DNA of 64,000 bases from Solimonas sp. SE-A11 (GCF_030345715.1 NZ_JAUASX010000012.1:1-64000), one strand, 5' to 3'. Shown: positions 1 to 7,622, numbered from the stretch's first letter. Notes: generated from the letters alone by a model not told the origin. Numbers and translations are program-made.

Positions 1-70
1 GAGAACAGATCCAAAGCACGAAAGACCAACTTACCCACAGATTTGAACTAGACTCTCAACCCTTACAGGT

Positions 71-118
71 GGGTCACTTTTCGCTGCGCACCCTGGGTCA
101 ACTTTCGCTGCGCGCCAA
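71..118. repeat. Tandem 24-bp repeat, probable IS21-family element end
   Basis: Two adjacent imperfect copies, 71-94 and 95-118, share the core TTTCGCTGCGC after GGGTCA. Multiple short terminal repeats of this kind are characteristic of IS21-family insertion sequence ends, where the transposase binds. No transposase gene is inside the window, so any element would lie to the left. The repeat ends 47 bp before the dioxygenase gene, so the element boundary could mark the edge of the arsenic island. The family assignment rests on pattern similarity only. Confidence 0.5.
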
Positions 119-165
119 CATAGTGGCTGCCACGATTCCTCGCCATTCCAACCGGAGACGTGAAG

Positions 166-1167
166 ATGAGTCCCGAAGCCACTGTCAGGCGATTCCCCAA
201 TGCCGCTTGGCGCGGCCCCGAACTGGGCGACTCCGCCCGTTGGGTTACCGTTCTGACGCCAGCACAGCGGGCCGCAATCGCGGAGTTGGGGCTGAGCCTG
301 GAGTCCAGGGGCATTTCCGAGATGGAGGCCCACAAACCAAGCTCCAGCGAAGCGGGCCAATGGGCCATCCTGCAGGATGCGATGCGTGATGTACGCAAGG
401 AGCTTCGGGAAGGGCGTGGCTTCGTGCTGATGCGAGGATTTCCGGTGTCCGAGCTGTCCCCCCAAGCCACGAAGCTGGCCTACGCCGCACTGGGTTCAAT
501 GCTGGGTGCGGCGATGCCTCAGAACAAGCGAGGCGAACTGATCCACGACGTGCGGGATACCGGCGCCAGCAAGGTCGATCCGAACGTGCGCCTATCGATC
601 ACCAATGCGGAGCAGGACTTCCACACCGACGCAGCCGATCTGATCGGCCTGCTGTGTCTCCAGAAGTCCAAGTCGGGCGGCGTCAGTCGCATCGTCAGCT
701 CGGTGACGGTGTACAACGAGGTCGCTGCGGTTCGCACTGACTTGGCGGCGCTGCTCTTCGAGCCCTGGTATTTCCACATGAAGGGGGAGCAGGCAGCAGG
801 CGCCTTGCCCTATTTCCAGCTGCCCATCGCCCATGACATTGGCGGCCGGCTCTCCAGCTTCTTCATCGCCTGGTACATCCGGCACGCAGAGCAGCTCGAA
901 GGCGTGCCGCCGCTGACGCCGGCTCAGCAGGAAGCGCTGGACCTCTACGAGGCTACCGCGAACCGCGCCGACCTATACCTGGACATGCACTTCGAGCCGG
1001 GCGACATTCAGTGGCTCAAGAACTCCGTGATCCTGCATAAGCGCAGCGAATACGAGGACTGGCCGGAACCGGAGCGCAAGCGGCATCTGCTCCGGCTGTG
1101 GCTGGCGGCGCCGGATTTCCAGGACGGCATCGTGGCGCTGAGGCAGGGTCACAAGGTGGCGGCATGA
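166..1167 (+). CDS. TauD/TfdA-family Fe(II)/2-oxoglutarate-dependent dioxygenase-like protein
   Basis: The 333-residue product has the family iron-binding triad: His153-x-Asp155 in the segment FHTDAADL and a distal His291 in VILHKRSEYEDW. The basic C-terminal motif RHLLRLWL supplies an arginine expected to bind 2-oxoglutarate. The family couples 2-oxoglutarate decarboxylation to hydroxylation or cleavage of small substrates; the substrate here cannot be read from sequence. The ATG at 166 is preferred over the GTG at 160 because GGAG at 154-157 is spaced 8 nt from it. The stop overlaps the start of the ArsO-like gene by 4 bp (ATGA), so the two are probably translationally coupled. That context suggests action on an organoarsenical or arsenic-linked metabolite, which is inference. 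Confidence 0.8.
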   Translation: MSPEATVRRFPNAAWRGPELGDSARWVTVLTPAQRAAIAELGLSLESRGISEMEAHKPSSSEAGQWAILQDAMRDVRKELREGRGFVLMRGFPVSELSPQATKLAYAALGSMLGAAMPQNKRGELIHDVRDTGASKVDPNVRLSITNAEQDFHTDAADLIGLLCLQKSKSGGVSRIVSSVTVYNEVAAVRTDLAALLFEPWYFHMKGEQAAGALPYFQLPIAHDIGGRLSSFFIAWYIRHAEQLEGVPPLTPAQQEALDLYEATANRADLYLDMHFEPGDIQWLKNSVILHKRSEYEDWPEPERKRHLLRLWLAAPDFQDGIVALRQGHKVAA

Positions 1168-2255
1168 GCATCGACGTTCTGGTGATCGGCGCCGGTCAGG
1201 CCGGCCTGGCAGCCGCATGGCACCTGCAACGCGCGGGCGTTCCCTTCCGCATCGTCGAAGCCTCCACCCAGGTCGGCGGCTCCTGGCGGCACTACTACGA
1301 CAGCCTGACGCTGTTTTCCCCGGCGGGGTACTCCAGTCTTCCCGGGATGCCGTTTCCGGGAGACCCAGAGCGATACCCCGTCCGGGACGAGGTTACGGGC
1401 TACCTGGAGGCCTATGCCGCCCGCTACGAGCTGCCGGTCGAATTCGGTCGAAGGGTCGCCAGCGTTGGCCGCCTGGACGCAGGTTTTGCATCCAAACTGG
1501 CGGATGGCGAGATCATCCATTCCCGAGCCGTTGTAGCCGCCTCAGGCGCCTTTGCGCGGCCCTACATGCCCCCAATCGATGGACTGGAGAGCTTCCGGGG
1601 GCGGGTGCTTCACGCAGCGCAGTACCGGTCGCCGGAAGGCTTCGAGGGCCAGCGCATCGTCGTGGTAGGCGGCGCCAATTCGGCGGTGCAGATTGCCGCA
1701 GAACTCGCGTCGAGGGCTACCGTCACCCTGGCGTCACGCCGTCCCATCCGGTTTGCCCCGCAACGTGTTCTCGGCAAGGACTTCCATTTCTGGCTGAATC
1801 TGACCGGCTTGGACCGGACCCGGTGGCTGGACGACCAGAGCACACCGGTTCTGGATACGGGCAAGTACCGCGGCGCCATCAAGTCCGGGCATCCCGACCA
1901 GCGTGGGATGTTTCTGAAAGTCGACTCAACCGGTGTTGAATGGTCCCCGGGCCAGCATGAGCCCGTTGACGTTCTGCTGTTCGCTACCGGCTACCGCCCT
2001 CAGGTGCCCTACTTGGACAGCCTGGGCGCTATCGATGCCGAGGGGCGACTGCTACAGCGCAAGGGCGTCAGTACGACCGTTCCGGGCCTGTACTACGTGG
2101 GATTCCCGAAGCAGCGCAACTTCGCTTCCGCCACGCTGCGCGGCGTGGGTCCGGACGCGGAGGTGGTCGTGCGCTCCCTGCGAGCGCAGCTCGCACCGGG
2201 GACTTCGCGGCATCAGCGCGAGCACCGCCGAATCTGCTGTGAGCCAGCCACCTAG
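1164..2255 (+). CDS. arsO: ArsO-like flavin-dependent monooxygenase
   Basis: The 363-residue product begins with a Rossmann FAD-binding motif, GAGQAGLA at residues 8-15, followed by a GGSWRHYYDSL segment. A second dinucleotide site, VVVGGANSA, lies near residue 170, and the late motif LLFATGYRP is typical of class B flavoprotein monooxygenases. This matches ArsO, an NAD(P)H-dependent monooxygenase recurrent in ars clusters whose exact reaction is not settled. The start ATG at 1164 overlaps the upstream stop; a longer reading from 1098 would run inside the dioxygenase gene. The 3' end overlaps the convergent zinc-ribbon gene by four bases. Family assignment is strong; the arsenic role rests on context. 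Confidence 0.8.
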   Translation: MSIDVLVIGAGQAGLAAAWHLQRAGVPFRIVEASTQVGGSWRHYYDSLTLFSPAGYSSLPGMPFPGDPERYPVRDEVTGYLEAYAARYELPVEFGRRVASVGRLDAGFASKLADGEIIHSRAVVAASGAFARPYMPPIDGLESFRGRVLHAAQYRSPEGFEGQRIVVVGGANSAVQIAAELASRATVTLASRRPIRFAPQRVLGKDFHFWLNLTGLDRTRWLDDQSTPVLDTGKYRGAIKSGHPDQRGMFLKVDSTGVEWSPGQHEPVDVLLFATGYRPQVPYLDSLGAIDAEGRLLQRKGVSTTVPGLYYVGFPKQRNFASATLRGVGPDAEVVVRSLRAQLAPGTSRHQREHRRICCEPAT

Positions 2256-2992
2256 ATAGCGCGGCGCCCGCCCTGGAGGAATTCAGTAAACGCCCCAAGG
2301 CCGATGCGGTGCGTCGGCATCTGGCGGACATAGGTGTCGATAAGCTCCTCGCAGGGGTCTCGGTCGTGAAGGTACTGGAGAAACTCGAAGGCGATCGTAA
2401 TGAGCCGATGGATCGTTCTTGATCGCAAATGGCGGCGATTCAGTTCTGCGTGATAAGCCAGCAGCACGGCATAAGAGCGATGATCCTGGCGTTGAGCCAG
2501 GAGGCGGTCGGCACTTCGGGTAACGCGCAGGTCGGCGATGGCCTCCCGCGACGGCACCGTGTAGCCGATCTCTTTCAGGAATTCGAGATAGACCCTGCTG
2601 TGCTTGAGCATCTGCGCATCGCAGCGGGACAAGAGGCCCGTTGCTGTCACGTCCAGACAGTTCGCAAACGTCGTGTCCAGGACCTGGAAAAATCGTAGGT
2701 GGCGCGGCAGTCGTCGGACGACCAATCTCGCGTCCTGTCGCTCAAGCTCCCGAGCCACGAAGTGTGAGAACATCAGCCGTACCCACCCCTGGTCGATCTG
2801 GGTGCAACAGGCCTGGACCAGGTCCTGGACCTGCTGGAACCACGCCCGCTTTCGGCAGGCGACCGCTTCCTCGACGTTCAGGTGATCGATACATGGCCGG
2901 CAGACAGGGTTGCCCTTCGCCGCGCGGCCAAAGACCAGCCGCGGCTCGCCGCAGACAGAGCAGGGAACCTTGTCTCGGGAGGACCGACGCAT
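2252..2992 (-). CDS. Zinc-ribbon protein of unknown function, possibly a truncated recombinase-like protein
   Basis: The 246-residue product carries two CxxC pairs at its N-terminus (CSVC near 11-14 and CRPC near 31-34), which look like a zinc ribbon. A helical, Arg/Leu-rich body follows. Residues around 185-215 (YHAELNRRHL, then TIHRLITIAFEFLQYL) resemble the SAM-like core-binding domain of tyrosine recombinases, but no R-H-R-Y catalytic domain follows. The gene stops exactly where it meets the convergent arsO-like stop, so its 3' part may have been lost when that block arrived. It lies 80 bp downstream of phoX on the same strand. I do not recognise a characterised family. Confidence 0.6.
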   Translation of the reverse strand: MRRSSRDKVPCSVCGEPRLVFGRAAKGNPVCRPCIDHLNVEEAVACRKRAWFQQVQDLVQACCTQIDQGWVRLMFSHFVARELERQDARLVVRRLPRHLRFFQVLDTTFANCLDVTATGLLSRCDAQMLKHSRVYLEFLKEIGYTVPSREAIADLRVTRSADRLLAQRQDHRSYAVLLAYHAELNRRHLRSRTIHRLITIAFEFLQYLHDRDPCEELIDTYVRQMPTHRIGLGAFTEFLQGGRRAI

Positions 2993-3072
2993 CGACTTCG
3001 ACTAATGCAAGAGCTTCCCCTGGACCGGGAGGGGCCGTCACCCCAACCCGATCCAGGAGTCACCCTCAAGCC

Positions 3073-5226
3073 TCAGACACCAATCGGGCCGCCATCGTTC
3101 TTCGTGATGACGATCGTGGCGGTGCGGGGGCGCGTGATGGCCGTGCCGGTGACCGTGGCATCGTCGGTGGTCATCGACGGCCAGTTGCTCTGGAACGTGG
3201 TGAGCGTGCCGGACTCGCCCGGGTGCTGGATGTTGACGAACATGGTCTTGTAGTCCGGGGTCATGTCCACACCCGTGATCTCGCAGCCCGGCGTGCCGAC
3301 CAGGAAGCGACGCACCAGGTCCGGCGTGGCCGCCTTGCCGGCGAAGGTCTTCTGGGCGCCGACCATTTTCTGGCCGCCATCGCCCACCTTACCCGGCACC
3401 GCCGCGAGCATCATGCAGTTGGTGACATCGGTGTAAGCGCCGTCGTCCGTCTGGATCCAGAGGATGCCGCGATTGTCGAACCAGAGACCATCCGGGCTGG
3501 AGAAGTCGTTCTCGGCCGTTAGTCCCGACAAGTTAACCGTGGCCGCCGGAGCATCGGCCTGGGCGCCGAACAGGTAGACGTCCCAGGTGAAGGTCGTCGC
3601 CGCAGCGTCGCCGGAGCTGTCGGCCAGGCGGATGATGTGCCCGTTGACGTTGCCGCGCTGGGTGGCAGCGCCCTTGGGGTCTTCGTAGCTGCGGGGGTTG
3701 GCGGCATCCACGGCCGGGCCGCCGGTGCCACGGCTGCTGTTGTTGGTCAGCGTCAGGTAGAACTCGCCGGTCTTCGGATTGACTCCACCCCACTCGGGAC
3801 GGTCCATCTTCGTGGCGCCTGCCAGGTCAGCCGCCGTGCGGGTGTTGACGATGATCTCCGCCAGGCCGGAGAACTTGCCGGACAGCGCCGCGTTGTCCGG
3901 GGTCAGCGCCAGCCACTCGCCGGTGCCGTCGTCCTTGAAGCGCGCGGCGTACAGCACGCCGGAATCCAGGTACTTGCCGCCCATCGCCGGGCCCTTGGTG
4001 GCATCCGCCGGGTCCCAGTTCGCGGCGGAAACGAACTTGTAGGCGTACTCGTTGCGCGAGTCGTCGCCCATGTAGACCACGACCGGCCGTCCGGCCTTCA
4101 CCGGGGCAAACCAGGAACCCTCGTGCGATGTGCGGCCCAGCGCGGTGCGCTTGCGCGGCGTGAAGGTCGGGTCGTAGGGATCGAGTTCCACGACGTAGCC
4201 GAAGTGGTTCGGTTCGTTGCGGAAATCCTCGGCGGCGCTGGCGCCGGTGATCGTCACATTGAAGCGCTTCTGCAGGTCGGTGCCATCGACCGGCGTGTCC
4301 CAGCCACGGTAGTTGAAGCCCTTGCTGTTCGGGGTGATGGCGTAGCGGGCAAAGGCCTGCGTGCGGACCGCATCGCTCTGCGCCGCGTCGTTGCCGCGGT
4401 TGAAGTAGGCGTTCCAGTTCTCCTCGCCTGTGAGGAAGGTGCCCCAGGGCGTCACACCGTGGCCGCAGTTGTTCATGGTGCCGAAGCAGGTGCGGCCGTT
4501 GGGCGAGAGCTTGGTCACGGCGAACACGCTGCCGGCGACGGGGCCGGTCAGGGCCATTTCGCTGTTGATGTGCCAGCGCTTGTTGAGGGCGGCGGACTTG
4601 TCGATCGCCCACTTCGTGGCACCCTTCTTGACCTTGATGACGGAAACGCCGTGAGCATGCTGGTCCTTGAGGACTTCGGCCAGCGGGCGCGGTCCGGTGG
4701 CGCCGGTGCGGTCCGGGGTGGGGCCGGCAGCGTGCAGGTAGATGTCCGTCAGAGCCTCGTGATTCATCGCCAGGATGCCTTCCGTCGAACTGGTCGAGCC
4801 CTTGGGGAAGGGGAAATAGGCCAGGGCGTCGTGATGGTCGCCAGCGCGCTTGTCGAAGTCACCCTGCGTGCCATCGTTGGTGTAGGCCGCCACGCCTTCC
4901 ACGAGGGGGTCGCCCAGCGCGAACAGCACGTATGCGGAGTAGCCGGCCGGCACCGTTACCTTGTCAGCGAGGTTCTTGGGGACAGCCGTGAAGCCCAGCG
5001 GCGGGGTGGCCGCCGGAGTGCCCGTGTCGCCGGATTCGTCGTCATTGCTGTCGCAGCCGACCAGGCCGGTGCCGGTGAAGACCGCCGTGGTGGCAGCCAG
5101 GCCACCCAGCAGCGTCTTGCGGCGGGTCAGGCGGGCCGCCAGCAGCGATTCGAGCGTGGGATTGTTGGAGGTGTTGCTGCCGACGTCATCGGGATCGATG
5201 CCGTGTTTCACGAGGTCTGAGGTCAT
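3073..5226 (-). CDS. phoX: PhoX-family (DUF839) Tat-exported phosphatase
   Basis: The 717-residue protein has a twin-arginine signal (TRRKTLLGG near residue 34) with an FTGTGLVGCDS lipobox-like end. Its body is typical of DUF839/PhoX proteins, including LAMNHEA, HGVTPWGTFLTGEENW, GRTSHEGSWF and SPDGLWFDNRG. PhoX enzymes are periplasmic, calcium/iron-dependent phosphomonoesterases. The position next to arsenate genes is interesting because arsenate mimics phosphate and phosphate supply affects its uptake, but no Pho box was identified. The gene is divergent from arsC at 5389 with 162 bp between start codons. PhoX-like proteins of unproven activity are common, so the reaction is inferred from family. 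Confidence 0.85.
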   Translation of the reverse strand: MTSDLVKHGIDPDDVGSNTSNNPTLESLLAARLTRRKTLLGGLAATTAVFTGTGLVGCDSNDDESGDTGTPAATPPLGFTAVPKNLADKVTVPAGYSAYVLFALGDPLVEGVAAYTNDGTQGDFDKRAGDHHDALAYFPFPKGSTSSTEGILAMNHEALTDIYLHAAGPTPDRTGATGPRPLAEVLKDQHAHGVSVIKVKKGATKWAIDKSAALNKRWHINSEMALTGPVAGSVFAVTKLSPNGRTCFGTMNNCGHGVTPWGTFLTGEENWNAYFNRGNDAAQSDAVRTQAFARYAITPNSKGFNYRGWDTPVDGTDLQKRFNVTITGASAAEDFRNEPNHFGYVVELDPYDPTFTPRKRTALGRTSHEGSWFAPVKAGRPVVVYMGDDSRNEYAYKFVSAANWDPADATKGPAMGGKYLDSGVLYAARFKDDGTGEWLALTPDNAALSGKFSGLAEIIVNTRTAADLAGATKMDRPEWGGVNPKTGEFYLTLTNNSSRGTGGPAVDAANPRSYEDPKGAATQRGNVNGHIIRLADSSGDAAATTFTWDVYLFGAQADAPAATVNLSGLTAENDFSSPDGLWFDNRGILWIQTDDGAYTDVTNCMMLAAVPGKVGDGGQKMVGAQKTFAGKAATPDLVRRFLVGTPGCEITGVDMTPDYKTMFVNIQHPGESGTLTTFQSNWPSMTTDDATVTGTAITRPRTATIVITKNDGGPIGV

Positions 5227-5330
5227 GTCCGGGTCCTTGCGGTGGCTGGGAAATAGCAGGCCGACGTTAGGAGCGGCTCATTGCACCGAGCGGAATCTTC
5301 CGTGAATTAATTTAGACAGTTTTGGAAATA

Positions 5331-5364
5331 TTGACAGTAACTATTATTCGACCATAATCGAATA
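5331..5364 (+). promoter_or_regulatory. arsC promoter with ArsR-type operator
   Basis: A TTGACA -35 box at 5331-5336 is followed after 16 bp by CATAAT at 5353-5358. Between and over them lies the inverted repeat TATTCGA-N6-TCGAATA (5345-5364, core 5346-5363). The dyad covers the -10 box, so a bound ArsR repressor would block polymerase. The same core with the same 6-bp spacer occurs twice more before arsR2. Confidence 0.75.
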
Positions 5365-5388
5365 GTTAAACCACCGCCCGAGCACTCC

Positions 5389-5889
5389 ATGGCCCATCGC
5401 AAGTTCAACGTCCTGTTCCTCTGCACCGGCAATTCGGCCCGGTCGATCCTGGCGGAGGCCGCCATGAACAACCTGGCGATCAGCAACGGCAAGTTCGTCG
5501 GCTACAGTGCTGGCAGCCACCCCAAGGGGGAGCCCAATCCGTTTGCCATCGAGCTCCTGAAACGCAGCCATATCTCGACCGAGGGCCTGCGCAGCAAGAG
5601 CTGGGACGAGTTCGCTGCACCCGGGGCGCCCGAGCTGGACTTCGTGTTCACGGTCTGCGATCAGGCTGCCGGCGAGCAATGCCCGTACTGGCCGGGCCAG
5701 CCGATGACCGCACATTGGGGCACACCAGACCCTGCGGCCGTCGAAGGCACTGACGAAGAGAAACGTCACGCCTTCGCCGATGCGTTCATCGTCCTGCGCC
5801 GCCGCATCGAGCTTTTCGCCAGCCTGCCCTTCGACAAGCTGGACCGTCTGGCCCTGCAGAAGCAACTCAAGGACATCGGAACGAAGTAA
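5389..5889 (+). CDS. arsC: Arsenate reductase, low-molecular-weight phosphatase type
   Basis: The 166-residue enzyme reduces arsenate to arsenite in the cytoplasm. The CX5R loop is Cys12-TGNSA-Arg18, and two further cysteines near 90 and 98 (FTVC and EQCPYWPGQP) fit the disulfide relay of thioredoxin-coupled ArsC proteins. The start ATG at 5389 gives a leader of about 25 nt after the predicted -10 box, with only a weak ribosome binding site. It is the first gene of the ars transcript and lies 65 bp before the small secreted protein gene. It is one of three arsenate reductases in the cluster. Confidence 0.9.
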   Translation: MAHRKFNVLFLCTGNSARSILAEAAMNNLAISNGKFVGYSAGSHPKGEPNPFAIELLKRSHISTEGLRSKSWDEFAAPGAPELDFVFTVCDQAAGEQCPYWPGQPMTAHWGTPDPAAVEGTDEEKRHAFADAFIVLRRRIELFASLPFDKLDRLALQKQLKDIGTK

Positions 5890-5954
5890 AACCTTCGTCG
5901 GCATGTCACCGACGTTGGTCACCATTGACTCTCCACCCCACAATGGAGAGAGCC

Positions 5955-6236
5955 ATGTCCCCGATTCGCATCACCGCCGCTGCCCTCGTATTCGCCCTGC
6001 TGGCCCCGGTTGCCGCAGCCAAGGAAGCAAGCGCCCAGCACAGCAAGGAAGGCTTCATCACCTTCGTTGAGGATGGGCGCCTCTGGGTTTTCAAGGTAGG
6101 ATCGCAGGAAGCTGAGGATTTCAAGGCGCACGGCGAGCCGACCAAGATGGCGACCAAGGTTGGCGCCGGTCCTGGCGGCATGACGGTCAAGTCCGCCGAC
6201 CTGGAAACCCTCGACGCTTACCTGACGGCTCCCTGA
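5955..6236 (+). CDS. Small secreted protein of unknown function in the ars operon
   Basis: The 93-residue product has a cleavable-looking signal peptide (MSPIRITAAALVFALL, then APVAAAKEA). A short charged mature domain of about 70 residues follows, containing FVEDGRLWVFKVGS and PGGMTVKSADL. It has no cysteine, so direct arsenite binding is not indicated. The ATG at 5955 is chosen because GGAGAGAG lies just upstream; an ATG at 5943 would lengthen the product by four residues. Its stop overlaps the GAGGA ribosome binding site of arsR1. I do not recognise the family; the position between arsC and arsR1 suggests co-regulation by arsenite. Confidence 0.65.
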   Translation: MSPIRITAAALVFALLAPVAAAKEASAQHSKEGFITFVEDGRLWVFKVGSQEAEDFKAHGEPTKMATKVGAGPGGMTVKSADLETLDAYLTAP

Positions 6237-6244
6237 GGATTCCT

Positions 6245-6652
6245 GTGGCGACCAAAAGTACGATGGACACAAAGGCGGCTTTGAAGGCGCTCGCGGGCTT
6301 GGCCCAGGAGTCGCGGCTTGCCATCGTGCGCAACCTGGTCGAGCGCGGGGCAATCGGCGCCTACGCCGGGCAGCTCGCCGAGGACCTGCAGTGCGCTCCG
6401 GCAACGCTGTCCTTCCATCTGAAGGAACTCTCTCATGCTGGGCTGATCGAGGCCCAGCATGAGGGACGTCATATCCGATACGTCGCCAGCTTCCAGGTCA
6501 TGAATGGCCTGATCGAATACCTGACGCACAACTGCTGCGGCGGCCGCGCGGACTGTTTCCCGGGCAGCGCCTGCGAAAGCATCCCCAAGCCGAAGCCCAA
6601 GCGCGCTGCTGCGGCCCGCAAGGTTGCCGCGCCGCGCCGCAGGGCCGGATAG
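6245..6652 (+). CDS. arsR: ArsR-family arsenite-responsive repressor, copy 1
   Basis: The 135-residue winged-helix repressor contains the recognition helix region APATLSFHLKELSHAG near residues 51-66. Its inducer site appears to be C-terminal: vicinal Cys97-Cys98 in THNCCGG, plus Cys104 and Cys110. This resembles ArsR proteins such as that of Acidithiobacillus, where C-terminal cysteines rather than a CVC in the DNA-binding helix bind As(III). A basic tail (KPKPKRAAAARK, then RRR) follows. The GTG start at 6245 has GAGGA five bases upstream, inside the preceding stop region. It shares domain order and operators with arsR2. Confidence 0.88.
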   Translation: MATKSTMDTKAALKALAGLAQESRLAIVRNLVERGAIGAYAGQLAEDLQCAPATLSFHLKELSHAGLIEAQHEGRHIRYVASFQVMNGLIEYLTHNCCGGRADCFPGSACESIPKPKPKRAAAARKVAAPRRRAG

Positions 6653-6692
6653 TCCTCCAGGAAGGTCCCCGATCCCTGCGGGCACCTGTCAT

Positions 6693-6710
6693 ATTCGATA
6701 TTTCTCGAAG
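6693..6710. promoter_or_regulatory. Upstream ArsR-type operator of arsR2
   Basis: ATTCGA (6693-6698) and TCGAAG (6705-6710) form the same dyad with the same 6-bp spacer as at 5346-5363 and 6730-6747, with one end base different. It sits just before the -35 box of arsR2, with its centre 37 bp from that of the downstream operator, so the repressor could bind both sides of the promoter. Confidence 0.65.
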
Positions 6711-6712
6711 TA

Positions 6713-6750
6713 TTGACATTGAAACAATGATTCGACAACAATCGAATCAT
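6713..6750 (+). promoter_or_regulatory. arsR2 promoter and ArsR operator overlapping the start codon
   Basis: TTGACA at 6713-6718 and a weak AACAAT at 6737-6742 make an 18-bp-spaced promoter. A perfect 9-bp inverted repeat, ATGATTCGA (6727-6735) and TCGAATCAT (6742-6750), covers the -10 box and runs into the arsR2 ATG at 6749. Transcription would be expected to start at or next to the start codon. Confidence 0.7.
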
Positions 6751-7069
6751 GAAACCCGAATCCGCCGTGACGCTCCTGGCTGCCCTGGCGCAGAACTCGC
6801 GCTTGGCGCTGTTCCGCCTGTTGGTCCAGAAAGGTCCTGAGGGCATGCCCGCCGGCGAAATTGCCGAGCATCTGGGCGTGGCACCCAACACCCTGTCTTT
6901 CCATCTGAAGGAACTGAGCAACGCCGGCCTGCTCAAGTCCCGTCAGGAGGGGCGTTTCGTCTATTACGCCCCCGACTTCAAGGCCATGAACGGCCTGCTG
7001 GCCTATCTCACCGAAAACTGCTGCGGCGGCGTAACGACCGCGCCCTCAAACTCCTGTAAGGAATGCTGA
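6749..7069 (+). CDS. arsR: ArsR-family arsenite-responsive repressor, copy 2
   Basis: The 106-residue winged-helix protein has the recognition helix VAPNTLSFHLKELSNAG near residues 44-60 and a C-terminal sensor with Cys91-Cys92 (ENCCGG), Cys103 and Cys106. It lacks the basic tail of copy 1. The ATG at 6749 is inside the operator and no Shine-Dalgarno sequence precedes it, so the message is probably leaderless. It heads the arsI-aqpS-arsC-arsC-arsH run, and its stop is one base from the arsI start. It should repress its own promoter and probably the arsC promoter at 5331. Confidence 0.88.
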   Translation: MKPESAVTLLAALAQNSRLALFRLLVQKGPEGMPAGEIAEHLGVAPNTLSFHLKELSNAGLLKSRQEGRFVYYAPDFKAMNGLLAYLTENCCGGVTTAPSNSCKEC

Positions 7070-7070
7070 T

Positions 7071-7580
7071 ATGAAGCGCTTTCACGTCCACGTCTCGGTC
7101 AAGGACCTGACCCAGAGCATCGGGTTCTATTCCAAGCTTTTTGGAGCAGACCCGTCGGTGATCAAGCAGGACTACGCCAAGTGGATGCTGGAAGACCCGA
7201 GGATCAACTTCGCGATCTCCCAACGCGGGCATGCTGTGGGTCTCAACCACCTGGGCTTCCAGGTCGACTCGGAGCCGGAGCTGAAGGAGCTCCGCGAGCA
7301 GGTTGCGCTGGCGGACATTGCCGCCCTGGAGCAGACGGGCGCGGCCTGTTGCTATGCCAAGTCGGACAAGTATTGGGTCGAGGATCCGCAGGGCATCGCC
7401 TGGGAAACCTTCCATTCGCTCGGTAGCATTCCCGTGTTCGGGGAGGATGAGGCCGAGCAGGTCGCAGACAGCGCCTGCTGTGTTCCCCTGGCCCAGCAGC
7501 CGATGGACAAGCCTGCCGCCGCCTGCTGCGTTCCGAACGAAAAGCCGGCCGCCTCGAAGGCCACGGCCTGCTGCGGTTGA
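7071..7580 (+). CDS. arsI: ArsI-type C-As lyase (CadI family) with a Cys-rich tail
   Basis: The 169-residue vicinal-oxygen-chelate dioxygenase is of the type that cleaves the carbon-arsenic bond of methylarsenite and aromatic arsenites. Likely Fe(II) ligands are His5 or His7, His60 (GLNHLGF) and Glu112 (AWETF). The substrate-binding cysteine pair is Cys93-Cys94 in AACCYAKSDKYW. About 50 residues after the catalytic domain carry three more vicinal cysteine pairs (SACCVP, AACCVP and a terminal ACCG) that could pass or buffer arsenite. The start is one base after the arsR2 stop. ArsI together with ArsH and ArsO indicates handling of organic as well as inorganic arsenic. Confidence 0.88.
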   Translation: MKRFHVHVSVKDLTQSIGFYSKLFGADPSVIKQDYAKWMLEDPRINFAISQRGHAVGLNHLGFQVDSEPELKELREQVALADIAALEQTGAACCYAKSDKYWVEDPQGIAWETFHSLGSIPVFGEDEAEQVADSACCVPLAQQPMDKPAAACCVPNEKPAASKATACCG

Positions 7581-7622
7581 TCGTCCGACCATGAGCCAGA
7601 ACACTTCTCCGGAGCCGTTCCT

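Noticed and set aside
3637-5220. Long plus-strand open frame opposite phoX
   Set aside because: It lies wholly antisense to phoX, has a shadow composition rich in Gly, Val and Arg, and no recognisable domain or ribosome binding site.
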